A stretch of DNA of 64,000 nucleotides from Symbiodinium sp. CCMP2592. Taxonomy: Eukaryota; Sar; Dinophyceae; Suessiales; Symbiodiniaceae. The position numbers were made by a program, and so were the translations under genes. This document shows positions 43,101 to 46,020 of the stretch, piece by piece. Below the pieces are notes generated by a model that ran no database searches, was not told the origin of the DNA, and saw only the letters and a program-made list of their open reading frames with translations. Location of the stretch: positions 1 to 64,000 of the forward strand of contig CAJNDT010000493.1 of NCBI GenBank assembly GCA_905221615.1, given 5' to 3'. How positions within the stretch are numbered: the stretch's first letter is position 1; every line of letters begins with the position of its first letter.

Positions 43101-46020
43101 GGAAGGGTAAACTATGGTATGGTTGCATAAGAAAAGATCCCGCAAAACCTCGACTACATTAGGGCTGCTTCGCGAGAAACCCTTAGTCAAGGGATGTTGA
43201 ACCCTCTGAGTCTGCCTTCGCCGATAGCAATGTCGTCCGGGGCAGAATTTGTGTGCCTGGCTAACACATTATTTGGGGAGCAAAACATACAACTTGTTGC
43301 ACGAGTTTTGAAAGTCAGGCCTTTATCTCAGGATCATCAAACTTATTCCTCCTGTCTTCTTGCGGCATTAAGATCCAAAACCCAAGCGTATTTCCCAGCG
43401 TTATACGGGCTAAGACAGGGCCGGTTTCATCCACATGGAGTTTGTTGGGCAGATGCTTCCTGCGGCAACCGTTCACTAATGTAGGTACATCCGGGCCTCG
43501 TAGTTAAGTCCAAGGAGAATACCTACGCAAAACTATGGTCCCTTTTAAGGTACCCTGAATATATGGTGCCGCTTTATATTAAGGACACCAAAAGGGACCC
43601 TAATTTTGACAACTACCTCCTTAAGGCTAAGTACGAGTTCGGGGTTTACGGCGACATGAATTGGGGTCGTGAAGGTGTAAGGGGCTTTTAGCTTCGACGG
43701 TACGGGATTGCAAACAGTAGCCACTCTGATCTACAGAAGTATGAGACTCCGATTTCTCTATTCCGGGTTTGGGGGGTAGAGCTTCAATTCTTGCGTTATT
43801 GAGCTTGTGGTTTCGGGGCTTGAGGAAGTGCATCTCCAGAGATCGCTCCAGCCATAAAAACCTCGTATTGAAGCCCCTTCACGATCTTGGTCCGAAAGAA
43901 GCCGTCACAGACCTTGATCAGGCCCTGAAGAGCCATGGCTCAGTTGAGCTGCGCGAACTCGCTGGGGGATGATCCAGATGCCCTGGAACTGGGTCGTGTC
44001 GTCGTTGAAATCCATCATCGGCCTCGAGCAGATCACGATCTCCGGAAACGCCGCCGCGATCCCCGGGATCGCCGGGAGCATGCGCAGTTGCCATTCCAGG
44101 GCCGCCGTCAATTGGCGCATCCTCCGCTTCTTCTTCGTCATCCCCGCGGAGACCGATAGGAGAATCAGGGCCGTAGACCCTAAAGCATAAATTTCCGAAC
44201 CGTACCCCAAAACAAACCCCTACGCCCTAAACTCTGGAACCAAACCCTCTCAAGCCCATGAAGGCTAATATCTGCAGATCCAAACCCTACACCTAAACCC
44301 GATACTTTATTTAATGCTGTAAACCCTAGAAGCAGCCTTGCATGAAAGTAAGCACAGAATCTGCAAACCCCAAAGCCATGGAGCGACAATTCCTAAGCTC
44401 TGTAATCGTTCAGGGTTTGGGGTTTTTAGGGTTTCGGGCTTTGAGGGTTTAGGGGTTTAGGGCTTTTAGGGTTTAGGGTTTGGGGTTTTCAGAGTTTAGG
44501 GCTTGAAGGGTTTAGGGTTTTTAGGGTTTGTGTTTTTAGGGATTATAGGGTTTTTAGGGTTTAGGGTTTCCAGGGTTTAGGGTTTTTGAGGTGTAGGGTT
44601 TGGGTTTTTTAGGGTTTAGGGTTTGGGGTTTTTAGGGTTTAGGGTTTGGGGTTTACAGGGTTTTTAGGATTTAGGGTTTGGGGTTTTTAGTGTTTAGGGT
44701 TTAGAGGGTTTTAGGGTTCAGGGTTTATAGGTTTTTTTTGGCGGTTTGGGGTTATCTGAAATTCCCAGAACCCATAAAACTCACGGGGTTGTCTTACCTT
44801 TGGTTAGTAGGGAATGGAAGAATGGTAGCAATAGTAGGTTTCAGGGCTCTGGTTTGAGGGTGAGGAGAAAGAGCTCCAGGCTGAGAGGGCTGTAGAAACC
44901 CTCGCTGTGCACAGTCCCATGGCCCTCCAAGTACTGTAGGGGCCCTAATCATTAAACCAGGCGTTTGGGGCCCGTTATACAATAACTATAACAAAGAACC
45001 CAAAGAATAATGTTGGTAGCTGTTTAGGCCCCTATAGTACCGATGAAAAGGGCTTGCTCTGGCTTTTGAGGGAGATGGGGCCTAGGGGTCCCGATGTCAC
45101 CCATCCCAACAAGTCCAACCCGCATCCCTTGGCATACCCCTCAAGCTACCTGGGGTTTCTTGTTCTGATTAAGGATATTTGACTAGGTTGGCCCTTCCAA
45201 GCCTTCGAACCATATTCGTAAAGCAGACCCTCTTAAGCAGAACATGTTAAGATATGAAATATCCCACAGGCCTACGTCGGTAAACTAAGCCCCAGCTCCC
45301 AAAGCCTAGACCCTCAAATGCAGTGGAAAGCAAGCAAAGACACAGCTTCTGATGCCACTGCTCCAGGAATTTGCATTCGATGCCTGGCCGAATTTCAGGT
45401 TCTAGGGCGTTTGGGATATGAGGGGTTTCTAAAAGTGGGCTTCCCAAAAGTGGGGTTAACCTGGAGTCTTTATCTACATCGCTTTCTCTAGCTAGGGCTT
45501 GGGATTCCCAAACTCCTCAGGGACGTCAGGGACAGGACGACAGCTAGAAGGTTGGACCGTGTTCACTACTCATGCTCTGACCTCCCAAATAACAGTCTTC
45601 TACTCTACTCGAAGCCCAAACGAAATCACCGTGGTTTCAATAGGGGAGTGCTAAAGAACAGCATTACTAGTTCTCTGGGCTCCTGGATGCGACTGCTTGG
45701 TGCTTGGTGTGCACTGCATCTCCGGCACAAACCCCCGGCCTGGACGGTGCCCTTCCTTGATGCCGTGCGTGCGCATGATGTTGAGGATGCCATGCCTGCT
45801 GCAGCTTCGCGCTTAGGGCTTAAAGCCCACAAGCCCTACACCCTGCTTCGATCTTCTCAGGCTCCTGCTTAAGGCATCGTTTTCTACAAGAACTTCGCAA
45901 CCACTCTTTAAGTTCTTGTCAAAGAATGAAACTTTAAGTTACCATAATAAGGGAACCCGACTGTGGTAACTTAAAGCGAGTCCTGATCGCATCTCCACCA
46001 GATCCGCTGCCCCGGGGCAC
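1098..46020 (-). CDS. GWD: Glucan, water dikinase-like gene, spliced; 5' end not found
   Basis: Starch phosphorylation enzyme: it moves the beta-phosphate of ATP to glucose units of alpha-glucan through a phosphohistidine. Family motifs lie in correct N-to-C order on the minus strand: GGDAIR, HGIKEGHRPG, EQWHQK, LSHVAIRAR, GKSLHLAELA, VPSSATVPYG, YAFVIHT, FPSKPEGVF, FRSDSNGE, DLEGFAGAGLYDS, DIEGAV, SRPQV, stop. Supported segments are 45983-46020, 45740-45795, 45344-45383, 43216-43256, 42222-42284, 33475-33552, 31388-31483, 28804-28877, 27682-27764, 20945-21004, 20024-20075, 18113-18180, 14308-14394, 13837-13925, 12724-12769, 12295-12352, 9042-9104, 7502-7599, 5292-5351, 4758-4795, 4278-4322, 3741-3862, 3537-3669 and 1098-1163. 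Most introns have GC donors. Exons are missing between 42.2 and 33.6 kb, 27.7 and 21.0 kb, and 12.3 and 7.6 kb. The starch-binding N-terminus is not identified. A pseudogene cannot be excluded, but no stop interrupts the matched motifs. Confidence 0.8.
3191..3212. repeat. GT dinucleotide repeat
   Basis: About ten GT units. Confidence 0.85.
3537..3669 (-). CDS. GWD: Probable GWD exon before the C-terminal exon
   Basis: 133 nt between a pyrimidine-rich acceptor (CTTTCTCTTCAG|C) and ATGCAG|GTCAGG. It is open, enters with one base as required by the previous exon, and leaves in phase 0 as required by the last exon. It ends HGVMQ, which followed by DIEGAV resembles the family 'GSPQDIEGVV'. It is about 20 residues longer than the plant equivalent and its first part is not recognisable, so an undetected internal intron is possible. 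Confidence 0.5.
3741..3862 (-). CDS. GWD: GWD exon: NYAAEPLFFDAGF segment
   Basis: Reads RVKSELSEAFLGEH then NYAAEPLFFDAGF, matching 'VVLDYTTDPLITDSGF'. The donor is GGCTTCAG|GCAAAG (GC, phase 2). The start is placed at CTTGAG|GCA; others a few codons away are possible. A Pal-F element (3879-3979) ends only 17 bp from this acceptor. Confidence 0.8.
3879..3979. mobile_element. Pal-F MITE-like element
   Basis: About 100 bp with long inverted ends (GGGAGTTTCCGAAAAT ... TTTTCGGAACCCCCC). Flanked by AAAT on both sides, a 4-bp target duplication. Lies in the dikinase intron 17 bp from the 3' splice site of the exon ending at 3862. Confidence 0.85.
4278..4322 (-). CDS. GWD: GWD micro-exon: DLEGFAGAGLYDSVT
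   Basis: Acceptor GCTGTTCTTCAG|GATTTG. Reads DLEGFAGAGLYDSVT, matching 'DLEGYAGAGLYDSVP', the glycine-rich part of the ATP-grasp active site. The end is placed at GTGACG|GTGCAG (GT, phase 0). Reading is open further (VQSCRW), with a possible GC donor at about 4260. Confidence 0.92.
4758..4795 (-). CDS. GWD: GWD micro-exon: GTIIFRSDSNGE
   Basis: Only 38 nt. The acceptor is TCTGTTCAG|GCGGAA and the GC donor is GGAGAG|GCTCTT. Reads GTIIFRSDSNGE, identical in pattern to the ATP-site motif 'SIIFRSDSNGED' of plant dikinases. The Arg and the acidic residues that bind ATP-Mg are present. The next exon continues DLEGFAGAG without a gap. Confidence 0.93.
5292..5351 (-). CDS. GWD: GWD exon: FPSKPEGVFAPE segment
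   Basis: 60 nt between GTGCAG|GCGCTT and CCGGAAG|GCAAGG. Reads ASITIHVFPSKPEGVFAPE, matching 'KVLGYPSKPIGLF' of GWD. Starts with GC and ends with G, so both flanking glycines are split by introns, each with a GC donor. Phase is exact on both sides. Confidence 0.88.
7502..7599 (-). CDS. GWD: GWD exon: YAFVIHT segment
   Basis: 98 nt. The acceptor is pyrimidine-rich and ends TTCTGAG|GTATGCC. Reads YAFVIHTQSPLPG then GEQLAGAFVEGSALEG, matching 'ADYAFVIHTTNPxxGD...GLGETLVGAYPGRAL', though about ten residues shorter than in plants between the two halves. The donor is GGGTG|GCAGGG (GC), and the glycine is completed by GC of the exon at 5.35 kb. Confidence 0.88.
8842..8948 (+). CDS. Weak plus-strand coding-like segment
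   Basis: After a pyrimidine-rich CTCTACTCTCCAG acceptor the plus strand reads LLARQETLDPKSLEAWDGR and runs to TGA at 8946-8948. Base composition is only slightly biased. It lies opposite a dikinase intron. Confidence 0.2.
9042..9104 (-). CDS. Possible GWD exon: EDRAVASRKQMK segment
   Basis: 63 nt between GGATCAG|CCT and ATGAAG|GCGCCT (GC donor), phase 0 to phase 0. Reads VTETAEDRAVASRKQMK. This could be the degenerate counterpart of 'WASKWNERAYFSTRKVKL', which must lie between 12.3 and 7.6 kb. The conserved Trp residues are missing, so the assignment is weak. Confidence 0.3.
9893..10030. repeat. Degenerate TTTAGGG block
   Basis: GGGTTTGTGGTTTAGGGTTG-type repeats, decayed. Confidence 0.8.
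10690..10780. mobile_element. Single palindromic element
   Basis: GGGAAAAGGAGGGACCCTTA with complementary GGGTCCCTCCTTTTACCC. Central ATATTAAGGGTATATACC. Confidence 0.65.
10835..10950. mobile_element. Pal-A MITE-like element
   Basis: Inverted ends of the type TACTTAAAGGATCATGGGAC ... GTCCCATGATCCTTTAAGTA with interior CCCCACTTAGGGGACTTATA. The commonest family in the window. Confidence 0.82.
11437..11522. mobile_element. Pal-J MITE-like element
   Basis: TAGGGGCCTTAAGGGTTTGG ... TTATTTAAGCCCCTA. The GGGGCC...GGCCCC-ended family is numerous and old. Confidence 0.75.
12139..12255. mobile_element. Pal-B MITE-like element
   Basis: TACTTGGAGGTTCATAGGTAG ends minus one base; right arm CTACCCATGTATCTCCAAGTA type. 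Interior TATTAGGGGACTTATAACC. Lies about 40 bp from the dikinase exon at 12.3 kb. Confidence 0.82.
12295..12352 (-). CDS. GWD: GWD exon: ALEEARQFLVDELAG segment
   Basis: Begins GC after ACGCAG and completes the split Gly. Reads ALEEARQFLVDELAGSSGK, equivalent to the 'LxxIRxxVLxLxAPxxLVxELxxxMxxSG' helix. The donor is GGGAAA|GTTGGC (phase 2). It lies about 40 bp from a Pal-B element. The acceptor could also be ATTCAG|GGT, a few codons upstream. Confidence 0.65.
12724..12769 (-). CDS. GWD: GWD exon: ANHGILEELEEILGE segment
   Basis: 46 nt between GCTCAG|GCC and GAGAAG|GCATCA (GC donor, phase 1). Reads ANHGILEELEEILGE, corresponding to the variable helix after the VPxxVxxPFG motif. Phase 0 entry agrees with the exon at 13.9 kb and the G|GC split agrees with the next exon. 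Evidence is mostly position and phase. Confidence 0.65.
13077..13110. repeat. TA microsatellite
   Basis: CATATATATACACATATATA-type run. Confidence 0.85.
13512..13613. mobile_element. Pal-F MITE-like element
   Basis: Inverted ends GGGAGTTTCCGACAG ... TTTCGGAAACTCCC with internal GGATCC and GGGTACT words shared by the family. ATTC on both sides is a 4-bp target duplication. Confidence 0.85.
13837..13925 (-). CDS. GWD: GWD exon: start of the ATP/PEP-binding domain
   Basis: Reads (G)KSLHLAELA, then FAVPSSATVPYGALW, the conserved opening of the PPDK N-terminal type ATP-grasp domain as found in GWD ('GAKSxNLxxL...VPxSVALPFG'). The acceptor has a long pyrimidine-rich run ending GTCAG|GCAAG. The donor is CTGTGG|GTCGGG (phase 0). 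About 74% GC3. Confidence 0.9.
14308..14394 (-). CDS. GWD: GWD exon: linker into the ATP-binding domain
   Basis: 87 nt between TTCACGAAG|TC and ATCGGAG|GCAGTC (GC donor). Reads EETMQKPPKPPG then IVLPSADFTKNSRSIG, matching plant 'YAISADEFTSEMVGAKS', where the last Gly leads into the Gly-Lys of the nucleotide-binding domain. Gly is split G|GC across the intron, and AGGCA is present at both intron ends. Confidence 0.82.
14444..14534. mobile_element. Pal-E MITE-like element
   Basis: 91 bp with near-perfect inverted ends CTTACCTTTGGTTAGTAGGG ... CCCTACTAACCAAAGGTAAG. Each end reads CAAAG|GTAAG outward, a consensus 5' splice site. Confidence 0.88.
14726..14826. mobile_element. Pal-H MITE-like element
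   Basis: CTAGTTGCTGAGCTCATAA ... CACTCAGCTACTAAG, with inner arms AACGTGTACACTTT and AAACGTGTAAAGTGT. Confidence 0.8.
15001..15242 (-). CDS. Coding-like patch, GC3 about 79%
   Basis: Reads SLMCDMVRPALVSCAFPEG and SRLVLIEQVLQSGGEFLQ in one open minus-strand frame. It is shifted by one frame from the adjacent 15.25-15.38 kb patch, so an intron or an indel separates the two. The plus strand also has an open frame (15003-15443), but with weaker codon bias. Function unknown. Confidence 0.45.
15245..15376 (-). CDS. Coding-like patch, possibly dikinase linker
   Basis: Reads WAIQLLARFVEPDHLKATRS then PDDVLQFSKKF with high GC3, after TTTCGAAAG. Lies between the phosphohistidine exons (18-20 kb) and the linker exon at 14.3 kb, where the dikinase has a variable linker. 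I cannot align it to the family. Confidence 0.4.
15489..15614. mobile_element. Pal-B element
   Basis: TTTGGAGGTTCATGGGTAG ... CTACCTATGAACCTCCAAGT. Contains a short internal duplication of GTGCCCTAATATG. Confidence 0.85.
15721..15844. mobile_element. Pal-A element
   Basis: TACTTAAAGGCTCATGGGGC ... GTCCCATGAGCCTTTAAGTA. Confidence 0.85.
16045..16168. mobile_element. Pal-A element
   Basis: TACTTAGAGGATCATGGGGC ... GCCCCATGATCCTTTAGGTA. Confidence 0.85.
16225..16344. mobile_element. Pal-A element, divergent interior
   Basis: CAAGGATCATGGGACTTAG ... GTCCCATGATCCTCCAAGTA. 56 bp from the previous copy. Confidence 0.8.
16447..16541. mobile_element. Pal-D MITE-like element
   Basis: About 95 bp palindrome TACGGTTGATGATATAAATC ... 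TATATCATCAACCGTA. The TA at each end is the likely target duplication, as in Tc1/mariner-derived MITEs. Confidence 0.85.
17443..17527. mobile_element. Pal-J element
   Basis: TAGGGGGCCTATATTTTG ... TTATTACGGCCCCTA. Confidence 0.65.
18113..18180 (-). CDS. GWD: GWD exon: post-phosphohistidine strand and helix
   Basis: Begins after ATGGCAG and reads CHHSQATLAELRRL then AGTPLRLQ, matching the 'ATCFDxxxLxxLxGkxgrLxL' segment just after the catalytic-His motif. The GC donor CTGCAG|GCGACG is one option. The frame stays open to about 18085 (TLKALG), so the 3' end is uncertain. Phase agrees with the previous exon. Confidence 0.65.
19800..19925. repeat. GATGAT-rich imperfect repeat
   Basis: GATGATGATG and GATGACGATG clusters. 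Acidic open frames (DDADEDKDE) in it are compositional. Confidence 0.7.
20024..20075 (-). CDS. GWD: GWD exon with the phosphohistidine motif
   Basis: Reads AVDTLSHVAIRARNQQA. The His of LSHV is the residue that is autophosphorylated in GWD and related dikinases, so the catalytic His is present. The acceptor is GCGCCAG|GCTGTG. The donor is placed at CAGGCGG|GCGCCA (GC, phase 1), which joins with CA from the next exon to give Ala. A donor four bases earlier, at CAG|GCGGGC, is possible. Confidence 0.85.
20945..21004 (-). CDS. GWD: GWD exon: EPMVALVETMTGWEAHGVL segment
   Basis: Reads EPMVALVETMTGWEAHGVL, equivalent to the 'PTILVAKSVKGEEEIPDGAVAL' strand of the swivelling phosphohistidine domain. 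About 73% GC3. The acceptor is CGCAAG|GAA; an alternative CATTAG|CCT lies 12 nt upstream. The donor is CTCCGG|GCATGG (GC, phase 0). That joins in phase to the AVDTLSHVAIRAR exon, although a few residues expected between the two are absent. Confidence 0.65.
21798..21888. mobile_element. Pal-E element plus half copy
   Basis: A full 91-bp copy. A solitary left arm of the same family lies just upstream at 21688-21716, separated by a GGATCTATAAGGG-type stretch. Confidence 0.85.
21930..22460. repeat. GATACGATATG(A)GGGGTTACC tandem array
   Basis: About 15-20 degenerate units of 25-35 bp built from GGATACGATATG, GAGGGGTTACCA and AAGGGG. A Pal-F element interrupts it. Confidence 0.75.
22028..22118. 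mobile_element. Pal-F element inside tandem array
   Basis: GAGAGTTTCCGAAAACTA ... TTGGAAACTCCC with ATAT on both sides. It is inserted in the GATACGATATG-type repeat array, so it is younger than that array. Confidence 0.75.
23190..23350. repeat. Degenerate CCCTAAA block
   Basis: CCCTAAA, CCCCAAAT and CCCTAAATCC variants, C-rich strand on plus. A second block lies at 23580-23670 beyond a truncated Pal-A. Confidence 0.82.
24164..24264. mobile_element. Pal-D element
   Basis: ACAGTTGATGATTTAAATC ... TTACATCATCAACAGTA, with the shared interior (GGGTCCTTAAGGTAATGCAG). Confidence 0.8.
24443..24574. mobile_element. Pal-A element
   Basis: TACGTAGGCTCATGGCAC ... GTCCCATGAGCCTTTAAGTA. Confidence 0.82.
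24854..24955. mobile_element. Pal-D element
   Basis: ACAGTTGATGATACAAATCC ... TTATATCATCAACAG. Only about 600 bp from the previous copy. Confidence 0.8.
25508..25612. mobile_element. Single palindromic element
   Basis: TAGGAACCTGATTAAGAAACC ends less one base; right arm GGTTTCTCAATCAGGTTCCTA. Confidence 0.7.
25826..25923. mobile_element. Pal-A element, short left arm
   Basis: TACTTAAAGCATCATGGG ... GTCCCATGATCCTCTAAGTA. Directly follows another palindrome (25733-25823, CCCATAGGCCCCAAAG ends). Confidence 0.8.
26299..26398. mobile_element. Pal-F element
   Basis: TTGGGAGTTTCCGAAAACAG ... TTTCCGAAACTCCCAA, with the shared core GGATCCTTATTATAAGGACC. Target duplication is not clear. Confidence 0.8.
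26636..26758. mobile_element. Pal-A element
   Basis: TACTCAAAGGATCATGGGAC ... GTCCCATGAGCTTCCAAGTA. Confidence 0.82.
27134..27217. mobile_element. Pal-J element
   Basis: TATAGGGGCCTTTTGGG ... TTATTTAGGCCCTTA. Confidence 0.7.
27682..27764 (-). CDS. GWD: Probable GWD exon: HLETFGEAGAV segment
   Basis: Reads EGQKPGAAFCPDPK then HLETFGEAGAVSA, with about 77% GC3. Resembles the 'QPxAExFGxxxGV' part of the dikinase middle region. The donor is GTGCCAG|GTAGGA (GT). The acceptor is either GAAAAG|GAG at 27764, which agrees in phase with the exon at 28.8 kb, or CATAG|CTCTC at 27775. Confidence 0.6.
28683..28777. mobile_element. Pal-J element
   Basis: TAGGGGGCCTTGATAATTGG ... CCCTATTCTAGTAAGGTCCCTA. 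Confidence 0.7.
28804..28877 (-). CDS. GWD: Probable GWD exon: VMRVLQECADRLLE segment
   Basis: Reads EADGVMRVLQECADRLLE with about two thirds GC in third codon positions, inside a GC-rich pocket between telomere-like blocks. The acceptor is ACCCTAG|CG and the likely GC donor is CTCGAG|GCATCT (phase 0). It fits the helical region before the phosphohistidine domain in length and position, but no diagnostic motif identifies it. Confidence 0.5.
30410..30560. repeat. TA/CATA microsatellite
   Basis: Long TATATA and CATATACACA runs. The open frames over it (YIYIYI) are artefacts. Confidence 0.9.
30672..30765. repeat. CCTTTAAGGGTT short tandem repeat
   Basis: Four to five units of (T)CCTTTAAGGG(TT/AT/CT), each itself palindromic (CCTTTAAGG). 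A similar set occurs at 27595-27665. Confidence 0.8.
31388..31483 (-). CDS. GWD: GWD exon: DELLNLICMILEDLM segment
   Basis: 96 nt, phase 0 at both ends, between AACCAG|AAG and GCAGCAG|GCTTTG (GC donor). Reads DELLNLICMILEDLM followed by VSRHDLSLQQ, matching the helical 'ISLVLENLALSSDDNEDL' region of GWD. Codons favour G or C in third position. In order between the 33.5 and 28.8 kb exons. Confidence 0.72.
32407..32526. mobile_element. Pal-A element
   Basis: CACTTAAAGGCTCATGGGAC ... GTCCCCTGATCCTTTAAGTA. Confidence 0.82.
33475..33552 (-). CDS. GWD: GWD exon: RLQQRMLDVAMEDQLR segment
   Basis: 78 nt between ACGCAG|A and CTGAG|GTGGGC. Reads ELPKADQRAS then RLQQRMLDVAMEDQLR, resembling the plant 'EELRPLLLKSQSRLKDLLFLDIAL' region in spacing and pattern. 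The GT donor leaves phase 2. The match is moderate, supported by gene order (between 42.2 and 31.5 kb) and good splice sites. Confidence 0.65.
34384..34483. mobile_element. Pal-J element
   Basis: TACGGGCCTTAGTAATTAG ... GTAATTATTTAGGGCCCTA. Confidence 0.72.
34635..34760. mobile_element. Pal-A element
   Basis: TACTTAAAGGTTCATGGGAC ... GTCCCAGGAGCCTTTAAGTA. Confidence 0.85.
35179..35649 (-). CDS. Fragment resembling dinoflagellate cytosine-methyltransferase-like protein
   Basis: Open for 156 codons with about 65% GC3. Contains GLRTPPGPEGDKVWFVM and, about 20 residues later, RHDIVHENTFGI. This spacing recalls the C5-methyltransferase-like proteins common in dinoflagellates, often in retroelements, where a D-x-x-x-x-H-E-N-T segment corresponds to the ENV catalytic motif. 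The catalytic Pro-Cys motif and the target-recognition part are not seen. It begins just after an in-frame stop, so it is a fragment. Assignment is tentative. Confidence 0.4.
   Translation of the reverse strand: MPKVDSLLASLIMHFPDLGSVGLRTPPGPEGDKVWFVMIALVCHNTARQERHDIVHENTFGILWSDDDVSRFMLEHLLSAGLDSSEPADVPHCPCWHDLPEQKHRSLTATTFKRRAGKWWSSTKQAHGRMFGCLRFDTRTRTFPAATSSIARTNWH
36158..36259. mobile_element. Pal-H element
   Basis: TAGTTGCTGGGTTCATAAGC ... CACTCAGCTACTAAG. Confidence 0.8.
36371..36485. mobile_element. Single long palindrome
   Basis: About 32-bp inverted arms: CTTAGAAGGGGCCCCC, CACCCTGTAATAGTG and their complements CACTATTACAGGGTG, GGGGGCCCCTTCTAAG. No second copy seen. Probably another MITE family. 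Confidence 0.75.
36694..36793. mobile_element. Pal-D element
   Basis: Starts CTGTTGATGATCTAAATC and ends TTTGTATCATCAACCGT. Inverted relative to the copy at 24.2 kb, as judged by the order of the interior words. Confidence 0.8.
37289..37389. mobile_element. Pal-F element
   Basis: GGGGGTTTCCGAATAG ... TTTTCGGAAACTCTC with the shared core (CTTATTATAAGGACCCC). Ends are slightly decayed. Confidence 0.75.
37487..37566. repeat. TTTAGGG block
   Basis: Relatively regular GGGTTTAGGGGTTTA units. Confidence 0.82.
38131..38399 (-). CDS. Coding patch, unknown protein
   Basis: 269 nt from GTGTGCAG|CT to CTGGAGCAG|GCGAAG (GC donor, phase 0). Reads among others EQLVYEPRGSVAIPFFGH and KFAYSGKAAIYASDVKKVYG, with about 74% GC3 and balanced composition. 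The frame stays open to a TAG at 38104-38106, so it could also be a terminal exon. It lies in the dikinase interval but matches no dikinase segment I know. Confidence 0.6.
39450..39505. repeat. TATG/TA microsatellite
   Basis: ATGTATGTGTGTACATATG then TATATATATATA. Confidence 0.85.
39919..40015. mobile_element. Pal-J element
   Basis: TATAGGCGCCTAAATAATTA ... TAATTATTGAAGCCCCTATA. A partial inverted copy precedes it at about 39824. Confidence 0.72.
40524..40598. mobile_element. Pal-F element, internally deleted
   Basis: Begins GGGAGTTGGTCCTTATAA and ends TTTTCGGAAACTCCC. About 25 bp of the left arm is missing compared with other copies. Confidence 0.7.
40935..41000. repeat. TA microsatellite
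   Basis: GTATACATACATAGATATATA then TA repeats; first word truncated for length. Confidence 0.85.
41268..41371. mobile_element. Pal-D element
   Basis: GGGTTGATGATGTACATCC ... TTATATCATCAACTGT. Confidence 0.8.
41419..41514. mobile_element. Pal-G MITE-like element
   Basis: TGGTTGTCAAATTATGGTCC ... GGGACCCTAATTTTGACAACC. Confidence 0.8.
41855..41956. mobile_element. Pal-F element
   Basis: GGCAGTTTCCGAATCT ... TTTGGGAAACTCCC. ATAT flanks both ends as a 4-bp target duplication. Confidence 0.8.
42222..42284 (-). CDS. GWD: GWD exon: YLAFLASGNADEMW segment
   Basis: Starts TTGCAG|GCTACC and completes a G|GC glycine. Reads AFLASGNADEMWRVMWEV, like the 'AYLxFLxSGNxxxxWRVLWE' segment of algal and alveolate dikinases. 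I place the end at GTGG|GCAAGC (GC donor, phase 1). Reading instead continues openly to about 42172. A second GC3-rich frame appears at 42178-42220 (LAAIKSGTRGL), which could be more of the protein after a one-base shift. The 3' end is therefore uncertain. Confidence 0.8.
42464..42560. repeat. GATCTACTTTCTAGATCC family repeat
   Basis: Shares TATAGGGCCCCAAA and AGGGGATCTACTTTCTAGATCC with 18799-18880 and 21375-21460. Three dispersed copies with short internal palindromes. Confidence 0.65.
42612..42804. mobile_element. Pal-E element split by Pal-D
   Basis: Left arm 42612-42644 and right arm 42750-42804 are separated by the nested Pal-D. The last bases (GGTAG) are slightly changed. Confidence 0.82.
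42645..42749. mobile_element. Pal-D element nested in Pal-E
   Basis: A complete Pal-D (CTGTTGATGATCTAAATCC ... TTATATCACCAACCG) flanked by TA splits a Pal-E element at its GGAATGGTA position. Removing it with one TA restores the Pal-E arms, so TA is the target duplication. Confidence 0.85.
42890..42990. repeat. AATAATACT trinucleotide-like repeat
   Basis: AATAATACTAATACTAAC-type repeats. The Asn/Thr-rich open frame over it is not a gene. Confidence 0.85.
43216..43256 (-). CDS. GWD: GWD exon: HTNSAPDDIAIGE segment
   Basis: 41 nt exon reading HTNSAPDDIAIGE, equivalent to the 'H-T-N-T-T-P-(D/E)-D-(V/I)-x-I' segment after WHQKL in the family. The acceptor is GCCAG|GCACAC. The donor is GCGAAG|GCAGAC (GC, phase 1). 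Both phases fit the flanking exons exactly, so the 2 kb upstream intron, which contains the odd coding patch at 43.9-44.2 kb, needs no further exon. Confidence 0.88.
43524..43613. mobile_element. Pal-G element, left end lost
   Basis: CAAAACTATGGTCCCTTTT ... AAAAGGGACCCTAATTTTGAC. Confidence 0.7.
43913..44179 (-). CDS. Intron-nested coding patch with extreme GC3
   Basis: 267 nt, open, from GCTTTAG|GG to GATCAAG|GTCTGTG. In the frame containing PEIVICSRPMMDFNDDTT, about 90% of third positions are G or C, far above the dikinase exons (60-80%) and the surrounding DNA. It lies inside a dikinase intron whose two flanking exons already join in phase, so it is not part of that protein. I do not recognise the family. 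It could be an exon of a nested gene, a captured fragment or a recent transfer. Confidence 0.6.
44405..44745. repeat. Degenerate TTTAGGG telomere-like block
   Basis: About 340 bp of TTTAGGG, TTTTTAGGG and GGGTTTGGGGTTT variants, the longest such block here, in the G-rich orientation on the plus strand. Interstitial, since unique DNA lies on both sides. Confidence 0.85.
44793..44845. mobile_element. Pal-E element, left half only
   Basis: CTTACCTTTGGTTAGTAGGG and the GGAATGGAAGAATGG word, then loss of the right arm. Confidence 0.75.
44937..45036. mobile_element. Pal-J element
   Basis: TAGGGGCCCTAATCATTAA ... TAGCTGTTTAGGCCCCTA. Confidence 0.72.
45344..45383 (-). CDS. GWD: GWD exon: IECKFLEQWHQK segment
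   Basis: 40 nt exon reading IECKFLEQWHQK, the most recognisable middle-region motif of GWD (EQWHQKLH). It begins GC after GGCCAG and completes the split Gly of the previous exon. It ends AAGCT|GTGTCT, an ordinary GT donor in phase 2. The next exon supplies G to make Leu, then His, restoring WHQKLH. Confidence 0.9.
45740..45795 (-). CDS. GWD: GWD exon: HGILNIMRTHGIKEGHRP segment
   Basis: Reads HGILNIMRTHGIKEGHRP, a clear match to the dikinase segment before the WHQKLH motif. The acceptor is GCAGCAG|G (an alternative lies 3 nt upstream, at 45798). The donor is CCAG|GCCGGG, a GC donor that splits Gly as G|GC. The next exon begins after CCAG with GCATCG, so the six bases CCAGGC appear at both ends of the intron. 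Confidence 0.85.
45931..45977. other. Perfect-arm hairpin near GWD exon
   Basis: CTTTAAGTTACCA ... TGGTAACTTAAAG, 13-bp arms and about 20-nt loop. Ends a few bases past the GA donor of the exon at 45983-46020, so it sits at the 5' end of that intron. Confidence 0.6.
45983..46020 (-). CDS. GWD: GWD exon: RGSGSGGDAIR segment
   Basis: 38 nt after a CCGAG acceptor. Reads VPRGSGSGGDAIR, the glycine-rich segment that in alveolate-type dikinases directly precedes the 'ILNIM' helix. It ends ATCAG|GACTCG, which would be a GA donor. That is unusual but known in dinoflagellates. Phase 2 joins to the next exon as AG|G (Arg). This is the most upstream exon I can recognise. The match is short, so it rests mainly on position and phase. 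Confidence 0.6.

Noticed and set aside
42835-43110. Asn/Thr-rich open frame
   Set aside because: Translation of an AATAATACT repeat.
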